DNA of 64,000 nt from an uncultured Clostridia bacterium (GCA_947254025.1 CAMYBS010000003.1:1-64000), one strand, 5' to 3'; positions 38,601-48,632 are shown, numbered from the stretch's first letter. The notes: generated by a model from the letters alone, not told the origin. Made by a program: numbers and translations.

Positions 38601-41600
38601 TAGAAAATGTTTTAAAAACAGCGCCAACAGTTGATGCTGATAAATATGTAACAGTTGAATTTACTAAAGGCGCTCATGGTAAAATCAAAGCTGGAGATAC
38701 AGCAAAGTACTGGGTACTAAAGAATGCTGAAGTATCATTAACAGCACCAAGAGTAACACCAGCGACAGGCTACGCACAAATAACAGGCGACGAGGCTTGG
38801 TCACCAAAACAAGCTACAAAATATTCTGCAAATACAGAACACGTTGCTCAATACTATTACAATGGTGATGATGTTATAGCTCCAAATTCAGATGGATCTA
38901 AACCTGCTACAGTACCAGCTAATTTTGTACTTGTTGAATTTGTTGCAGGAAACGATGGAACAATAGATGCAAATCAAACGGTTAAATACTGGGTTAATCC
39001 AAATAAAGAAGTAACATTAACAGCACCAAGCGTAACAGCAAATCAAGGCTACGAACAAAAACCAGACTTTAACGCATGGGACAAATATCTTACAGCAACA
39101 TTTAAACAAAAAACAACAATTACAGCTCAATACAATAAGCTTGGCGATATATTAACAGAAGAAAAACCTGGCTATGTAAAGGTTGAGTTTAAAGAGGGTA
39201 CTAATGGTACACTTGACGGCACTACAGTTTATTGGGTAAATCCAGATGCGAATAAAAAACTTTCTGATATAAGACATCCAAAAGTAACAGCAGATGATCA
39301 TTGGAAACATGTTGGCTGGGATTTAGCTGAAGATACAGTTATTAAGGAAGCAAAAGAAGTTACAGCTAAATATCTAAAAGATGTTTTAACATCTGATCCA
39401 AGTGATACTATAAATTATGTAAAAGTAGAATTTACTAAAGGCGATCACGGCACTATAACTGGTCAAGCAGTGTACTGGGTACTAAAGAATACTGAAGTAA
39501 CACTTACTGCTCCAACAGTAACTCCTGACATAGCTAAAGGCTTTGAACAAAAGGGAGGCAAAGATGCTTGGTCACCAGAGATTGCTACAGCATATTCACA
39601 AAATACAACTCACGTTGCTCAATATAAATATCAAGGAAAAAATGTAATTCCTCAAACAGGAATTGATAAACCTGCCAATGTACCAAACGATTTTGTTAAG
39701 GTAACATTTAAACCGACAGACAAAGCTGCAGAAAATGTAGATAAAATATTCTGGGTTAAACCAAGTGTTGAAGTAACAATTCCAATTGCTAAGCCAGTAG
39801 GTAAAGAAGTAGCTGCTGCTGGAACTGAAAAGGCATATAAGTGGCAATTCACAAAGTGGATTTCTACTGAAACAGCTACAAGAACTTGGGATACAAATAT
39901 TGACACAGGTATCACAGCTATATTCAAGATAGATACAGAAATAAACGCAGAGTATAAAAAAGTTATAATAGACAAAGGAACGGTTGTGGCAAATGAAATT
40001 ACAGTTCACGAGTCACTTAAAAAGAATGCAACTGAGTGGGTTAATAAATTTATTGACGAAGCAAGTGAAGACGTTCTAAAAAAAGCACTTAAAGTGACAG
40101 ATGACAATGGTCAACTAAAAGACTTACCTACAGGTACTACGATTAAGTTTTTAGATAATAATGATGCTGCCATAAGCGGAGATCAATTAAAGAATTATCT
40201 ATATGATAAGCTAAAAGAAAAAGATGATGGCAATAAACCATCTAGAACAGAAAAACTTAAAGCTAAAGTCACAATGCCAGGAGCTGAAGAACAAACAGTA
40301 GAAATACCTATCAAAGTTATTAAAAACATCTACGAAGCAAAAACTTTATCAGAAAAGCCTTACTACGTACCAACAGATTATGTAAAAGTAATCCTAGACC
40401 CAACAACAAACGCTAAAGACCCACAAAAGACTTACTACTATGTAAATCCAGCGGCAAACGTTCTTATTACTAAAGACAATCCAGTAGGAGTGGGCACAAA
40501 TACCTTCGTTAAGTGGGCTAATGGCAATACAGAATATAAATTAGCTCAAACTGATAATGAAAGATATCAATTTAATGTAGAAACAACAATAACAGCTGAG
40601 TACACTACAGATGTAATCGAGCAAACTGATCCAAACAATAAGCCGAATACAGTTCCAAGTAACTTTGTTAAGGTTACATTCAAGCCAACAAACGAGGCTA
40701 CTGACACGACAGATAAAATCTATTGGGTTAATCCAACTAAGGAAGTTACATTCCAAATTGCAGATTCAGTAGGCGCAGGCACTAAGACGTTTAAGGAGTG
40801 GAAGCTAGGAAGCGATGTCTACAAGTCAAGCACTCCTAAGAAATTCACTGATATCAATGGAACAATTATCACAGCAACTTATGTAGATGACGTGCTTACA
40901 GCAGATGCAAGTGGAAATAAACCAGCGGAAACACCAGATGACTATGTAAAAGTAACTACTAAAAAGACTGATAAGGCTAAACTTTCTACAAATCCAGCAG
41001 AAAAAGAAGAACAAATTTTCTATGTAAATCCTAATAAAAAAGTTAAGCTACCAGTTACTAAACCAGCAGGTAAAGATGTTCCAGTTGATGCAAGCAATCC
41101 TAAAGAGTATTCATGGAAATTCACTAAATGGAAATCGAATGAAAATGGTCCAAGAACTTGGAGTGAAAATGTGGTAGCTGATGGTATAGAAGATAAATTC
41201 CCTGTAGAAACAACTATAACTGCACAATATGAAAAAGTTACAATAGATCAAGGTAATGTTTCGACTGAAGGATTGACAGTTGCTGAATCATTTAAAGATG
41301 GCAACACTTGGATAAATAACTTTATTCCAAGTGAAGTTACTTTGAAAAAAGCAATCAAAGTTAAGGATGCTAGTGGAAATGAACAAAATGTGCCAACTGA
41401 TGCTACAGTAGCATTTATTTTAGGCAAAGATGCAAATGGAAACGCTTATGCAGATTTAGCAACAGAACTTTATGATAAGCTAAAAGAAAAAGATGAAACT
41501 GAAGTATCTAGAATAGAAAAAATTAAGGCTAAAGTAACATTTGCAAACGGTGAAGTTCAAGATGTAGACATACCTATCAAGGTAGTTAAAAACATTTACG

Positions 41601-43009
41601 AAGCAAAAACTAAAGAAGGCAAGCCTATTTATGTGCCAGACGGATACAAAAAAGTAACAGTAGATCCTACTACAAAGGCTAAAGACCCACAAAAAACTTA
41701 CTTCTATGTAAATCCTGATGCACAAGTTGTAATACCTGGATCAGATCCAACAGCAATTAATGGATACAGATTTATTAATTGGACTATTCCAGGAAAAGAT
41801 GCTAATGGACATGATATTGATGTTCCATATACATTAGCAAAAAGACATCAATTTAAAGAAGAAACAATTATCAAAGCAAATTATACTGGCGCTGAAGATA
41901 TTATCGAATACGATCCAAACGATCCAACTGCTAGACCAGAGGGTTACGTCTTAGTTAGATTCGAGGCGGAAGCTGGATTAAAACTAGCAAAGTCTAAGGC
42001 TTTCTTTATTAAGAAGGGCGCAAAAAATACAAGCGGATTAGATTTAACACTTGCAGCATTAAAAAAACCAAATGTTAATGCAGCTGCAGGATATGCATTT
42101 GATACTTGGGATACAGCAGATGCAATTGTTATAAACAATCGCGATATCGTAGTAACTGCTAAAGTTAAACAAGTTTCTTCACCTGGTAAGCCAGGCGGTG
42201 AACCAGGATACAGACCATATCCAGAAGTTATCTACAGAGACAAAATTGTCGAAAAAGAAAAGATTGTTGAAAAGATTGTCAAAGTTGGCGAAAATGATGA
42301 AATGCAAAAAGAAATCAGATACATGCAAGGCTTTAACGGCAAGTTCAGACCATACGATGGCTTAAGAAGATGCGAAGCGGCACAAATCTTAGCCAACGCT
42401 CTAAAGGCTGACGGCTACAGATACGATGCAAACTACGCTCTAAGCTACAGTGACGTTGGAAACGTTTGGTACACAGACGCAATCAGAGTCGTAACTCAAG
42501 CGGGTGTATTCCAAGGATATAGCGATGGTACTTTTAAACCAGAAGGTAAGATCACTAGAGCTGAGTGGGTTGCAACACTTAGAAGGTTCCAAGACATTAA
42601 AGAGGCAAGTGGCAATACTATGATGCTAAGAAATGGTCACTGGGCAACAGCTGAAGTCGAAGCGGCTTATGAAGCTGGCTGGCTAGGCGTTTACCAAGAT
42701 GGTACAGCGAAGTTTGATGCTGACAAGCCTATCACAAGACAAGAAGTTGCTTATGTATCTAATAGAGCCTTCAGAAGAGTGCTTGATAAGGTATATCTAA
42801 AGAGAAGCGTAAACACACTATTAACTTACAAGGATATCAATCCAAGCATGCCTCTATATGAAGACATACTATGCGCAAGCAACACATTGCTTACAGATAA
42901 TAGATATTATAAGGCGAATACTGTTGTAATGGATAATCTTACATTTAATATCGTTACTGATTATTTAAGAATTCAACAAAAGAAGTTTCAGTACAATGTT
43001 ATTAGATAA
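35651..43009 (+). CDS. Giant SLH-anchored surface protein with long tandem super-repeats
   Basis: A 2452-aa protein with a signal peptide (residues 1-26, ending QIIAPQAIFA). An InlB-type repeat is near residue 360. A long module (ESFKDG...NFIP..., IPIKVVKNIYEAK, VDPTTKA.DPQKTY.YVNP) occurs three times, near residues 440, 1450 and 1876. Between the first two lie super-repeats of about 262 aa made of YVKVEF..G..G...YWVNP units. Near the end come a Lys/Glu-rich linker (VIYRDKIVEKEKIVEKIV) and three SLH-like segments (about residues 2224-2440; FQGYSDGTFKPEGKITRAEW is typical). SLH domains bind pyruvylated wall polymers. Role in adhesion or surface coat is inferred. Confidence 0.92.
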   Translation: MTKRLASLILAIAMFLQIIAPQAIFAKEEVKAPEDGLVTVGVINGDSYDAKLMLELNRLTAKNRVRRSADPGASLFGYFEEGQEPKNGDKLKYHGEVKADLKVTGLGGNPFQWNEIFGTEEVHLRFIQMNDETGVETGVERVLNVNQAGTYTWTDGEGNPAELPLFNNKLEPLTYEVKLDEEVSDKVKLLTARLTTTGNAGSPTFEKPDAEGRIKYHLTLEIGLQQVASSKFVSEWRTAVVEGERPQLQGTMTGSSGSNTKTAIFDLPKNDTKSVILRTNSLREGRKPDKIFVSFLYNKPTDIKVKADTTGLTFDTTNKTVTSGDHKFKYDFKYDVINGGKLTMTEIIPVTFDANGGKFANFTAPDTEIKIVKEVEYDGTLTDKAEEPKKDLETFKGWGKKDNQGTITPVTDDAFKNITEAKTFYAIWDNNDIQEEELEVKESFKDGDNWVNDFIPTLDQLKGQVKIKDANGDLKPLANSDTFAIVDGANEYTADGDALKNYLYGKLQEKDNTKDEPTRTEKVTAKITFANNKTKTVDIPIKVVKNIYEAKTLTEKPYYVPSDYAKVIVDPTTKATDPQKTYYYVNPAAKVVIPGADPTGNANNTFEKWTIGTDVYELAKKPRHQFTANKTTIEAQYVSNIVTQTGNAKPNVPDNFVLVEFKVGTNGTLDGTTKYWVKPNAGITLSDIIHPTIKANDGWKENGWDKDKSTAITEKTEVTAQYLEKVLTKEPTENKDKYVKVEFNQGKHGTIANTEKTQYWVLKQEEVNLTEPNVTANTGYAQKTGNDAWSPKVAKYYYEDTVHTAQYKFNGEDVIPQTDPNVKPTVPQGYVLVTFDKGDHGEFAQNQTIMYWVNPNKEVTLTAPEIKPNIGYRQQLRLNAWDKPLTKTFTEATKITAQYKELGDILTEEKPGYVKVEFKAGNNGHLDGTQTYWVNPLKNKTLKDVTHPNVSPSTGWSHNGWDVADTTAINEQTANPLVVTAKYLENVLKTAPTVDADKYVTVEFTKGAHGKIKAGDTAKYWVLKNAEVSLTAPRVTPATGYAQITGDEAWSPKQATKYSANTEHVAQYYYNGDDVIAPNSDGSKPATVPANFVLVEFVAGNDGTIDANQTVKYWVNPNKEVTLTAPSVTANQGYEQKPDFNAWDKYLTATFKQKTTITAQYNKLGDILTEEKPGYVKVEFKEGTNGTLDGTTVYWVNPDANKKLSDIRHPKVTADDHWKHVGWDLAEDTVIKEAKEVTAKYLKDVLTSDPSDTINYVKVEFTKGDHGTITGQAVYWVLKNTEVTLTAPTVTPDIAKGFEQKGGKDAWSPEIATAYSQNTTHVAQYKYQGKNVIPQTGIDKPANVPNDFVKVTFKPTDKAAENVDKIFWVKPSVEVTIPIAKPVGKEVAAAGTEKAYKWQFTKWISTETATRTWDTNIDTGITAIFKIDTEINAEYKKVIIDKGTVVANEITVHESLKKNATEWVNKFIDEASEDVLKKALKVTDDNGQLKDLPTGTTIKFLDNNDAAISGDQLKNYLYDKLKEKDDGNKPSRTEKLKAKVTMPGAEEQTVEIPIKVIKNIYEAKTLSEKPYYVPTDYVKVILDPTTNAKDPQKTYYYVNPAANVLITKDNPVGVGTNTFVKWANGNTEYKLAQTDNERYQFNVETTITAEYTTDVIEQTDPNNKPNTVPSNFVKVTFKPTNEATDTTDKIYWVNPTKEVTFQIADSVGAGTKTFKEWKLGSDVYKSSTPKKFTDINGTIITATYVDDVLTADASGNKPAETPDDYVKVTTKKTDKAKLSTNPAEKEEQIFYVNPNKKVKLPVTKPAGKDVPVDASNPKEYSWKFTKWKSNENGPRTWSENVVADGIEDKFPVETTITAQYEKVTIDQGNVSTEGLTVAESFKDGNTWINNFIPSEVTLKKAIKVKDASGNEQNVPTDATVAFILGKDANGNAYADLATELYDKLKEKDETEVSRIEKIKAKVTFANGEVQDVDIPIKVVKNIYEAKTKEGKPIYVPDGYKKVTVDPTTKAKDPQKTYFYVNPDAQVVIPGSDPTAINGYRFINWTIPGKDANGHDIDVPYTLAKRHQFKEETIIKANYTGAEDIIEYDPNDPTARPEGYVLVRFEAEAGLKLAKSKAFFIKKGAKNTSGLDLTLAALKKPNVNAAAGYAFDTWDTADAIVINNRDIVVTAKVKQVSSPGKPGGEPGYRPYPEVIYRDKIVEKEKIVEKIVKVGENDEMQKEIRYMQGFNGKFRPYDGLRRCEAAQILANALKADGYRYDANYALSYSDVGNVWYTDAIRVVTQAGVFQGYSDGTFKPEGKITRAEWVATLRRFQDIKEASGNTMMLRNGHWATAEVEAAYEAGWLGVYQDGTAKFDADKPITRQEVAYVSNRAFRRVLDKVYLKRSVNTLLTYKDINPSMPLYEDILCASNTLLTDNRYYKANTVVMDNLTFNIVTDYLRIQQKKFQYNVIR

Positions 43010-43035
43010 TTAAAATAATAGAATATCAAGATAGA

Positions 43036-43065
43036 AAGACGCATATCTAAATGATATGCGTCTTT
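43036..43065. terminator. Terminator between the SLH gene and phoR (bidirectional)
   Basis: aagacgcatat pairs with atatgcgtctt across a 7-nt loop, with T runs on both strands. It can end both converging genes. Confidence 0.85.
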
Positions 43066-43145
43066 TGTGTATATATACGTATTTATTTGTAAAACGTTTA
43101 TTCACCTGAGTCGTCTCAAAACTAAGTTTGCAGAGCAAATTTGCA

Positions 43146-44825
43146 CTATTTACTAAAGATCACCTTCATAGTAGTGCCTTTGCCCATTTCCGAAGCCACA
43201 TCTATCGTTCCGCCCATATCTTCAACTATATGCTTAACTATGGCGAGTCCCAAGCCTGTTGAGTTTGTGTTTCTGTTCCTTCCTTTGTCAACCATGTAGA
43301 AGCGTTCGAATATACGAGGGACTTCGTCTTGCGCGATGCCTATGCCGGTGTCTGTAATTTTGCTTATGATATTATCGGCGCGTCTTTCTACTGTTATGGT
43401 GATAGTGCCGCCATCTTTATTGTACTTTATTGCGTTTGAAATCAAGTTCCTGTAAAGCTCTGAAAGCATGCCAAGCGGCACTTTTTTCGTAAGTCCTTCT
43501 TCAATATGGCACTCGAGCGATAAATTTTTCGCATCAATTTTTCCTTTATACAGCTTTAGTATGCCATCTATGCACTCTTTAATCGAAACTTCTTCTTCGC
43601 ATTTGAGCTGTGGTTTTTCGTCAAGCTTCGATATCAATATGATGTTTTCAATAAGCCTTAGCATTTGTCCTGCTTCGTCAAAGATGATGCCGGAGAATTT
43701 TTTGATGTCTTCGTCCTTCACCATGCCATTCTTAATTAGCTCTGCGTAGCCCGATATCGATGTTAGTGGACTCTTTAGCTCGTGTGAAACGTTCGCAGAA
43801 AATTCGCGTCTAAGCCTTTCTGCCTTCTTCTCGTCGTTCACATCAAGTACAAGCATGATGATACCTGTAAGTGTGCTAGCGCTCTCAATAGGCGACAGAT
43901 ATATTTTTAGGTTGTCTTCATCGGACATAAGCTCGAAGCTTGAAGCTTTATGCGTTTCTCTTAAAGTATTTAATTTATCCGAAACTTCTTGACTTCTTGT
44001 AAGTCTCACGACATCCATATCGATGTAATTATTTTGCATATTGGCCTTAAAGAGTCTCTTCGCCGCCTCGTTTAACTGAAGAACTTTTAGCTCTGGGTCA
44101 ATTAAAACTAGCCCTTCGTTCATATTTCTTAGTATCTCACTTACTGTTGCTTCCTTAGTTTCAAGTCTTTGTATATAGTCTTTGATATCTTTATTTTTTC
44201 TCTCTATGGTCCTTATGAATGGGCTTAGTTCGTCGTAAACATCAAGCTTTTGAGTGCTAAAATCATCTCTATGAAGGTGCTCTGATGCGTAATCGATGGG
44301 CTTTAGAAGCTTATCGACAAGTTTTTTATTTACTATGAGCAAGACAATAATCAAGATGATTGACATAAGTAGTATTAGTGGCACTGTCTTCATAAACTGA
44401 CCAAGTATTGACTCTGTTTGCTTTGAAATTCTTACTACGTTTCCATCTTGCATAAGCTGTGCGTAGTAGTAGGTGTCCTTGCCGAGCGTATTTGATAGCC
44501 TTACGTCCTTGCCGACTTTGCCAGCAAGTGCTTCTTTAATCTCTTTTCTACCCGCATGGCTCTCCATATTTTTTGGATCTGTAAAATTGTCATAGATGAC
44601 CCTTCCATCAGGGTCCACTACTGTCACACGGATATTATTTTTAAATGTGCCAATATTTTCAAGTGCGTCCAAATCTATGCTCGAGGCAAATTTCAATTCA
44701 TCTTGCAAATCTCTTAGCTCGTTTGCGCTAGTATTTTTGTAGATTAAAAAAACTGTGAATGAAACGCTTATTAATATCGCTAGAAAAAAGCAGATGGCGT
44801 AGGTGATATTTAATTTTTTCTTCAT
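43146..44825 (-). CDS. phoR: Phosphate-sensing histidine kinase PhoR
   Basis: A 559-aa membrane kinase. Membrane segments are near residues 7-27 and 148-168, with an extracytoplasmic sensor between. Then come a HAMP-like stretch, a PAS domain (ILRNMNEGLVLIDPELKVLQLNEAA) and the HisKA box FSANVSHELKSPLTSISGY. The ATPase has NLISNAIKYN, DTGIGIAQDE and STGLGLAIVKHIV. It overlaps phoP by 4 bp and ends the pst-pho operon. Confidence 0.95.
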   Translation of the reverse strand: MKKKLNITYAICFFLAILISVSFTVFLIYKNTSANELRDLQDELKFASSIDLDALENIGTFKNNIRVTVVDPDGRVIYDNFTDPKNMESHAGRKEIKEALAGKVGKDVRLSNTLGKDTYYYAQLMQDGNVVRISKQTESILGQFMKTVPLILLMSIILIIVLLIVNKKLVDKLLKPIDYASEHLHRDDFSTQKLDVYDELSPFIRTIERKNKDIKDYIQRLETKEATVSEILRNMNEGLVLIDPELKVLQLNEAAKRLFKANMQNNYIDMDVVRLTRSQEVSDKLNTLRETHKASSFELMSDEDNLKIYLSPIESASTLTGIIMLVLDVNDEKKAERLRREFSANVSHELKSPLTSISGYAELIKNGMVKDEDIKKFSGIIFDEAGQMLRLIENIILISKLDEKPQLKCEEEVSIKECIDGILKLYKGKIDAKNLSLECHIEEGLTKKVPLGMLSELYRNLISNAIKYNKDGGTITITVERRADNIISKITDTGIGIAQDEVPRIFERFYMVDKGRNRNTNSTGLGLAIVKHIVEDMGGTIDVASEMGKGTTMKVIFSK

Positions 44826-45493
44826 TTAGCATCACCAACTTTGTAGCCAAGGCTTCTGATAGTCTTGATTATGCCTTGATATGGCTCAATCTTGGATCTA
44901 ATTGAGGCGATGTGAACGTCAACGGTTCTTGTTTCTCCTTCAAAATCGTAGCCCCAAATCTTTTCTATAAGTCTATCTCTAGTCAAAACGATGTTTGGGT
45001 TTGATAGTAAAAAGTAGAGTAGCTCGAATTCTTTATATGTTAGAGAAATTTCGCGTCCATCGACTTTTGCGACTCTTTTTTCGTAGTCAAGGGTTATGCC
45101 TGCGTACTCAAGGACCTCGCCTTCACTTACTTTGCTGCGTCTAAGTAGGGCTCTAACTCTTGCCAATAGCTCCAAGACGCTAAATGGCTTTGTGATGTAG
45201 TCATCGGCGCCTCTATCAAGGCCTGTAATCTTGTCAAACTCACTTGTTTTTGCTGTTAGCATTATCACAGGGATATTCTTTAGTGAGGCATCTTTTTTTA
45301 TTCTATCGAGTATTTCAAGGCCGCTCATACCAGGCAGCATGATGTCGAGCATTATAAGTGTTGGCGTCTCTTTTTTAAGCGCGAGAAATAATTCATCGCT
45401 ATTCTCAAAGCCTTCAGCCTTGTAATTTTCATTGTGCAGAGCATATAGAACTAATTCTCTAATGCTTCTGTCGTCTTCAACTATATAAATCAT
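44822..45493 (-). CDS. phoP: Phosphate response regulator PhoP/PhoB
   Basis: A 223-aa OmpR-family regulator. Receiver domain with acidic pocket EDD (6-8), phosphorylatable Asp50 in MLDIMLPG, and Lys in ITKPFSVLELLARV. The C-terminal winged helix has LTYKEFELLYFLLSNPNIVLTRDRL and TVDVHIASIRSKI. It presumably binds the direct hexamer repeats upstream of pstS. Confidence 0.95.
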   Translation of the reverse strand: MIYIVEDDRSIRELVLYALHNENYKAEGFENSDELFLALKKETPTLIMLDIMLPGMSGLEILDRIKKDASLKNIPVIMLTAKTSEFDKITGLDRGADDYITKPFSVLELLARVRALLRRSKVSEGEVLEYAGITLDYEKRVAKVDGREISLTYKEFELLYFLLSNPNIVLTRDRLIEKIWGYDFEGETRTVDVHIASIRSKIEPYQGIIKTIRSLGYKVGDAK

Positions 45494-45501
45494 AGTTCCT
45501 C

Positions 45502-46158
45502 CTACTCATAGTGCTTTGCTGTGATTGAAAAAACGCTCCAGTCCGCGATAGTCTCTGCGTTGTCTCCAATCCTTTCGAAGTACTTCGCGATTTGAATTAT
45601 GTCTATGAGCCTTAGAGCGTCCTCTTTTTTCTCGCCAATCTTAGTTGCGACTTCATTCATAATGTGACTGAACAAGTCGTCAATCTTGTCATCAGAGGCG
45701 ATGACCTTGTAGCTCTCTTCCAAATCGCCAGTGATAAAGGCATCAATCGCGCTCTTAAGCATCTTCTTAGTCGATAGGCACATATCCAAAATCTCTTCAG
45801 TAAAGTTTTCGAGTGCATTTGTGAATTTTAAAAGGCCAGCAATTTCAATCACGTGTCCACCAATCTTTTCAATATTTCTAATGATATTCAAAGTTGACGA
45901 GACAAATCTCAAATCCTTTGCAACTGGTTGCTGCGTCGACATAATCTTAAGGCAAAGTGTTTCGATATCTCTGCTAAAGCCGCGAATTTCTTCATCTTTT
46001 GCTTCAATCATACTTAGCTTATCCGCTAAATCAGAGCCATCTGGCGCCTCTTCGATGATGACCTTCATATCCATGAGCATTTTTTCAACTGTAGCACTAT
46101 ATAAAATGATTTCGTTTTTTAAATTTTCTAACTCGTTAATGTATCTTGTTCTTACCAT
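45502..46158 (-). CDS. phoU: Phosphate signalling protein PhoU
   Basis: A 218-aa all-helical protein with two PhoU repeats. Motifs include LSMIEAKDEEIRGFSRDIE, DLRFVSSTLNIIRNIEKIGGH and IIQIAKYFERIGDNAETIADW, the metal-binding E/D clusters of PhoU. It links the Pst transporter to PhoR. Lies between pstB and phoP. Confidence 0.95.
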   Translation of the reverse strand: MVRTRYINELENLKNEIILYSATVEKMLMDMKVIIEEAPDGSDLADKLSMIEAKDEEIRGFSRDIETLCLKIMSTQQPVAKDLRFVSSTLNIIRNIEKIGGHVIEIAGLLKFTNALENFTEEILDMCLSTKKMLKSAIDAFITGDLEESYKVIASDDKIDDLFSHIMNEVATKIGEKKEDALRLIDIIQIAKYFERIGDNAETIADWSVFSITAKHYE

Positions 46159-46173
46159 GATTATACCCCTTTT

Positions 46174-46926
46174 TTAACCGAAACGACCAGTAATGTAGTC
46201 TTCAGTTTTTTTATTTTTTGGATTTTGGAAAATGGTGCTCGTTTGATCCGATTCAATTATTTCTCCTTCAAAGAAGAATGAGCAAAAGTCCGATATACGA
46301 GCAGCTTGCTGCATGTTGTGTGTCACTATGACTATGGTGTAATGGTCCTTAAGTGAGTCGCATAATTCTTCGATCTTAGATGTAGATATTGGGTCAAGGG
46401 CCGATGTTGGTTCGTCCATAAGTAAAACTTCTGGCTCAACAGCTAGCGCCCTTGCTATACATAGTCTTTGTTGCTGTCCTCCAGATATTTGAAGCGCATT
46501 TCTTTTTAATTTATCCTTTACTTCGTCCCAAAGAGCAGCGCCCCTCAAAGACCTTTCTACTATGATGTCAAGGTCTTTTTTCTTTTTTATCCCGTGCACA
46601 CGAGGACCATAAGCAATGTTATCATAGATAGACATGCTGAAAGGGTTTGGCTGCTGAAAAACCATGCCGATCCTCTTGCGAAGCTCGTTCACATCTACCT
46701 TTGGAGCGTAGATATCTTCGCCGTCTAAAGTGATTTCGCCAGTGATTTTTACACCATCGACAAGATCATTCATTCTATTTAAGCTCTTTAATAGCGTTGA
46801 CTTACCACAGCCAGATGGGCCAATGAAAGCCGTGATTTTGTTCTCAGGCATATCCATAGACACATTCTTTAGCGCCTGAAAATCACCATAAAAGAGGTCA
46901 ACGTTTTTAACTTCAATTTTATTCAT
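46174..46926 (-). CDS. pstB: Phosphate ABC transporter ATP-binding protein PstB
   Basis: A 250-aa ABC ATPase. Walker [11 protein letters not shown]-loop [10 protein letters not shown], signature [16 protein letters not shown], Walker [13 protein letters not shown]-loop [11 protein letters not shown]. The [17 protein letters not shown] stretch is PstB-specific. Its first base is the last base of pstA. Confidence 0.97.
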   Translation of the reverse strand: MNKIEVKNVDLFYGDFQALKNVSMDMPENKITAFIGPSGCGKSTLLKSLNRMNDLVDGVKITGEITLDGEDIYAPKVDVNELRKRIGMVFQQPNPFSMSIYDNIAYGPRVHGIKKKKDLDIIVERSLRGAALWDEVKDKLKRNALQISGGQQQRLCIARALAVEPEVLLMDEPTSALDPISTSKIEELCDSLKDHYTIVIVTHNMQQAARISDFCSFFFEGEIIESDQTSTIFQNPKNKKTEDYITGRFG

Positions 46927-47732
46927 TATTTACTCATAACCTTTCTTGATAATTTTGTTGATAGCATGTTAATGATGACGACCACTATCAGTAATATGAA
47001 GGCAGTCGCAAAACTTTCTTCAACGTGAAAACCTTCTTCGCTCAAAGAGTACATGTGCAAGGCAAGTGTCCTGCCGGATTGATTTAAGGCAGTCGGTAGG
47101 CCAGTAGTGTTACCTAGAGTGTAGATAAATGCGGCTGTTTCGCCGACTATCCTGCCTATAGCAAGTATTATCCCAGCCAAAATTCCGTTCATGGCTGGAG
47201 GCAAAACTACTTTAAATATGGTAGAAAGTTTTCCTGCGCCTAAACCATAAGATGCCTTTCTAAACGAGTCAGGCACGCTAAGAAGCGCCTCTTCAGATGT
47301 TCTGATTATAATTGGCAAAACCATAATGATGGCGGTTAAAACACAAGCAGCCACGCTGTACTGCATTTGCATTTGATAAACGAAAAGGATCAGGCCAAAT
47401 AGACCGTAGATGATGGAGGGTATGCCTGCTAGTGACTCTGTTCCAAGCCTAATTAGCCTAACGACTTTAGAGCCTTTATTTGCGTATTCACTTAGGTAGA
47501 TGGCGCTCGCGACTCCTATGGGCACGGCGGCTAAAAGAGTCAAGATGACTACCATTAGCGTAGTGATGAGGCTTGGCAGCATTGATACGTTTTCTGCCCG
47601 GTACTTAAACGCAAAAAGTGATAGCCTTAAGTTTGGTATGCCATTGATAGAAATGTAGAGGATTATGAAGATAAGCACCCCTAATGTAAAGTAGGCAGCG
47701 GTCTTAATCAAGATTTTTAAAAATTTACTCAT
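46926..47732 (-). CDS. pstA: Phosphate ABC transporter permease PstA
   Basis: A 268-aa permease with six predicted membrane segments. The EAA-type loop is [27 protein letters not shown], and [16 protein letters not shown] is conserved in PstA. I prefer the ATG at 47732 to a GTG four codons earlier, because the GTG lies within the purine-rich ribosome site. It overlaps pstC by 8 bp. Confidence 0.95.
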   Translation of the reverse strand: MSKFLKILIKTAAYFTLGVLIFIILYISINGIPNLRLSLFAFKYRAENVSMLPSLITTLMVVILTLLAAVPIGVASAIYLSEYANKGSKVVRLIRLGTESLAGIPSIIYGLFGLILFVYQMQMQYSVAACVLTAIIMVLPIIIRTSEEALLSVPDSFRKASYGLGAGKLSTIFKVVLPPAMNGILAGIILAIGRIVGETAAFIYTLGNTTGLPTALNQSGRTLALHMYSLSEEGFHVEESFATAFILLIVVVIINMLSTKLSRKVMSK

Positions 47733-48591
47733 AATTCTTCTCACTTCCTTTTATAAAGTAGAAAATAGTATTAATTATCAAAATAAAGATAAATAGAACC
47801 ATGGCTGTCGCGATAAGCGCTTGCAAATGCTTTGGCGTAGCGTATGCCATCTCTATAACTATGTTTGTTGTTAAGGTTCTAACGCCTTGTGTAAGTGAGG
47901 CCGGTATTCTTGGTTGATTGCCTGCAACTAAGTAAACTGCCATAGTCTCGCCGATGGCTCTACCTATACCTAAGATGAAAGATGAGATGATGCCGCTCTT
48001 TGCAGCGGGCACCACTACTTTAAATATGCTGATCTCCTTGCTTGCGCCTAATGCTACCGAACCTTGATAGAAGGATTTGGGGACGGCTCTTAATGATGAA
48101 TCGCAAATCGATATTATCGTTGGAAGTATCATTATTCCTAAAAGTAGGGAAGCCGTTATTATATTCATGCCGTCGCCGCCAAATGCACTTCTTATAAGTG
48201 GCACCATAACTACTAGAGCAAAGAAACCATATACAATTGAAGGTATGCCTGCCATGAGCTGAACAGCGGGTTCAAGTATTTTGTATATTTTTTTATTGGC
48301 GTAAAATGCCATGTAAATGGCTGTTAAAAGGCCTATAGGAAGACCTATAATTATCGCGCCAAGTGTTGTATAGACACTTCCTACGACCATGGACACTATG
48401 CCATAAGAGGCAGGAACGTTTCTAGGCGCCCAAGTTTTGCCAAATAAAAATGCTTTAAGTCCGTACTCTTTTACAAAGGGTATGCCTCTTGAAAAAATGA
48501 AGTAGCATATCAAAAAAAGAGCAAAGACTGAGATAAGAGAGATGATAAAGAAGAAATACTTCATGAAAGTCTCTTTAAAGTTTTTATTCAT
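47725..48591 (-). CDS. pstC: Phosphate ABC transporter permease PstC
   Basis: A 288-aa permease with an N-terminal membrane segment (KYFFFIISLISVFALFLICYF) and the loop YQGSVALGASKEISIFKVVVPAAKSGI, then GIGRAIGETMAVYLVAGN. It forms the channel with PstA. A GC-rich hairpin separates it from pstS. Confidence 0.95.
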   Translation of the reverse strand: MNKNFKETFMKYFFFIISLISVFALFLICYFIFSRGIPFVKEYGLKAFLFGKTWAPRNVPASYGIVSMVVGSVYTTLGAIIIGLPIGLLTAIYMAFYANKKIYKILEPAVQLMAGIPSIVYGFFALVVMVPLIRSAFGGDGMNIITASLLLGIMILPTIISICDSSLRAVPKSFYQGSVALGASKEISIFKVVVPAAKSGIISSFILGIGRAIGETMAVYLVAGNQPRIPASLTQGVRTLTTNIVIEMAYATPKHLQALIATAMVLFIFILIINTIFYFIKGSEKNYE

Positions 48592-48612
48592 AATTACTCC
48601 TTATATAATTAT

Positions 48613-48632
48613 GGAGGGCGCTAGGGCCCTCC
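48613..48632 (-). promoter_or_regulatory. GC-rich hairpin between pstS and pstC
   Basis: ggagggc (48613-48619) pairs with gccctcc (48626-48632) without a T run. Such hairpins downstream of binding-protein genes often stabilise the first cistron or attenuate read-through, giving PstS in excess. Confidence 0.7.
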
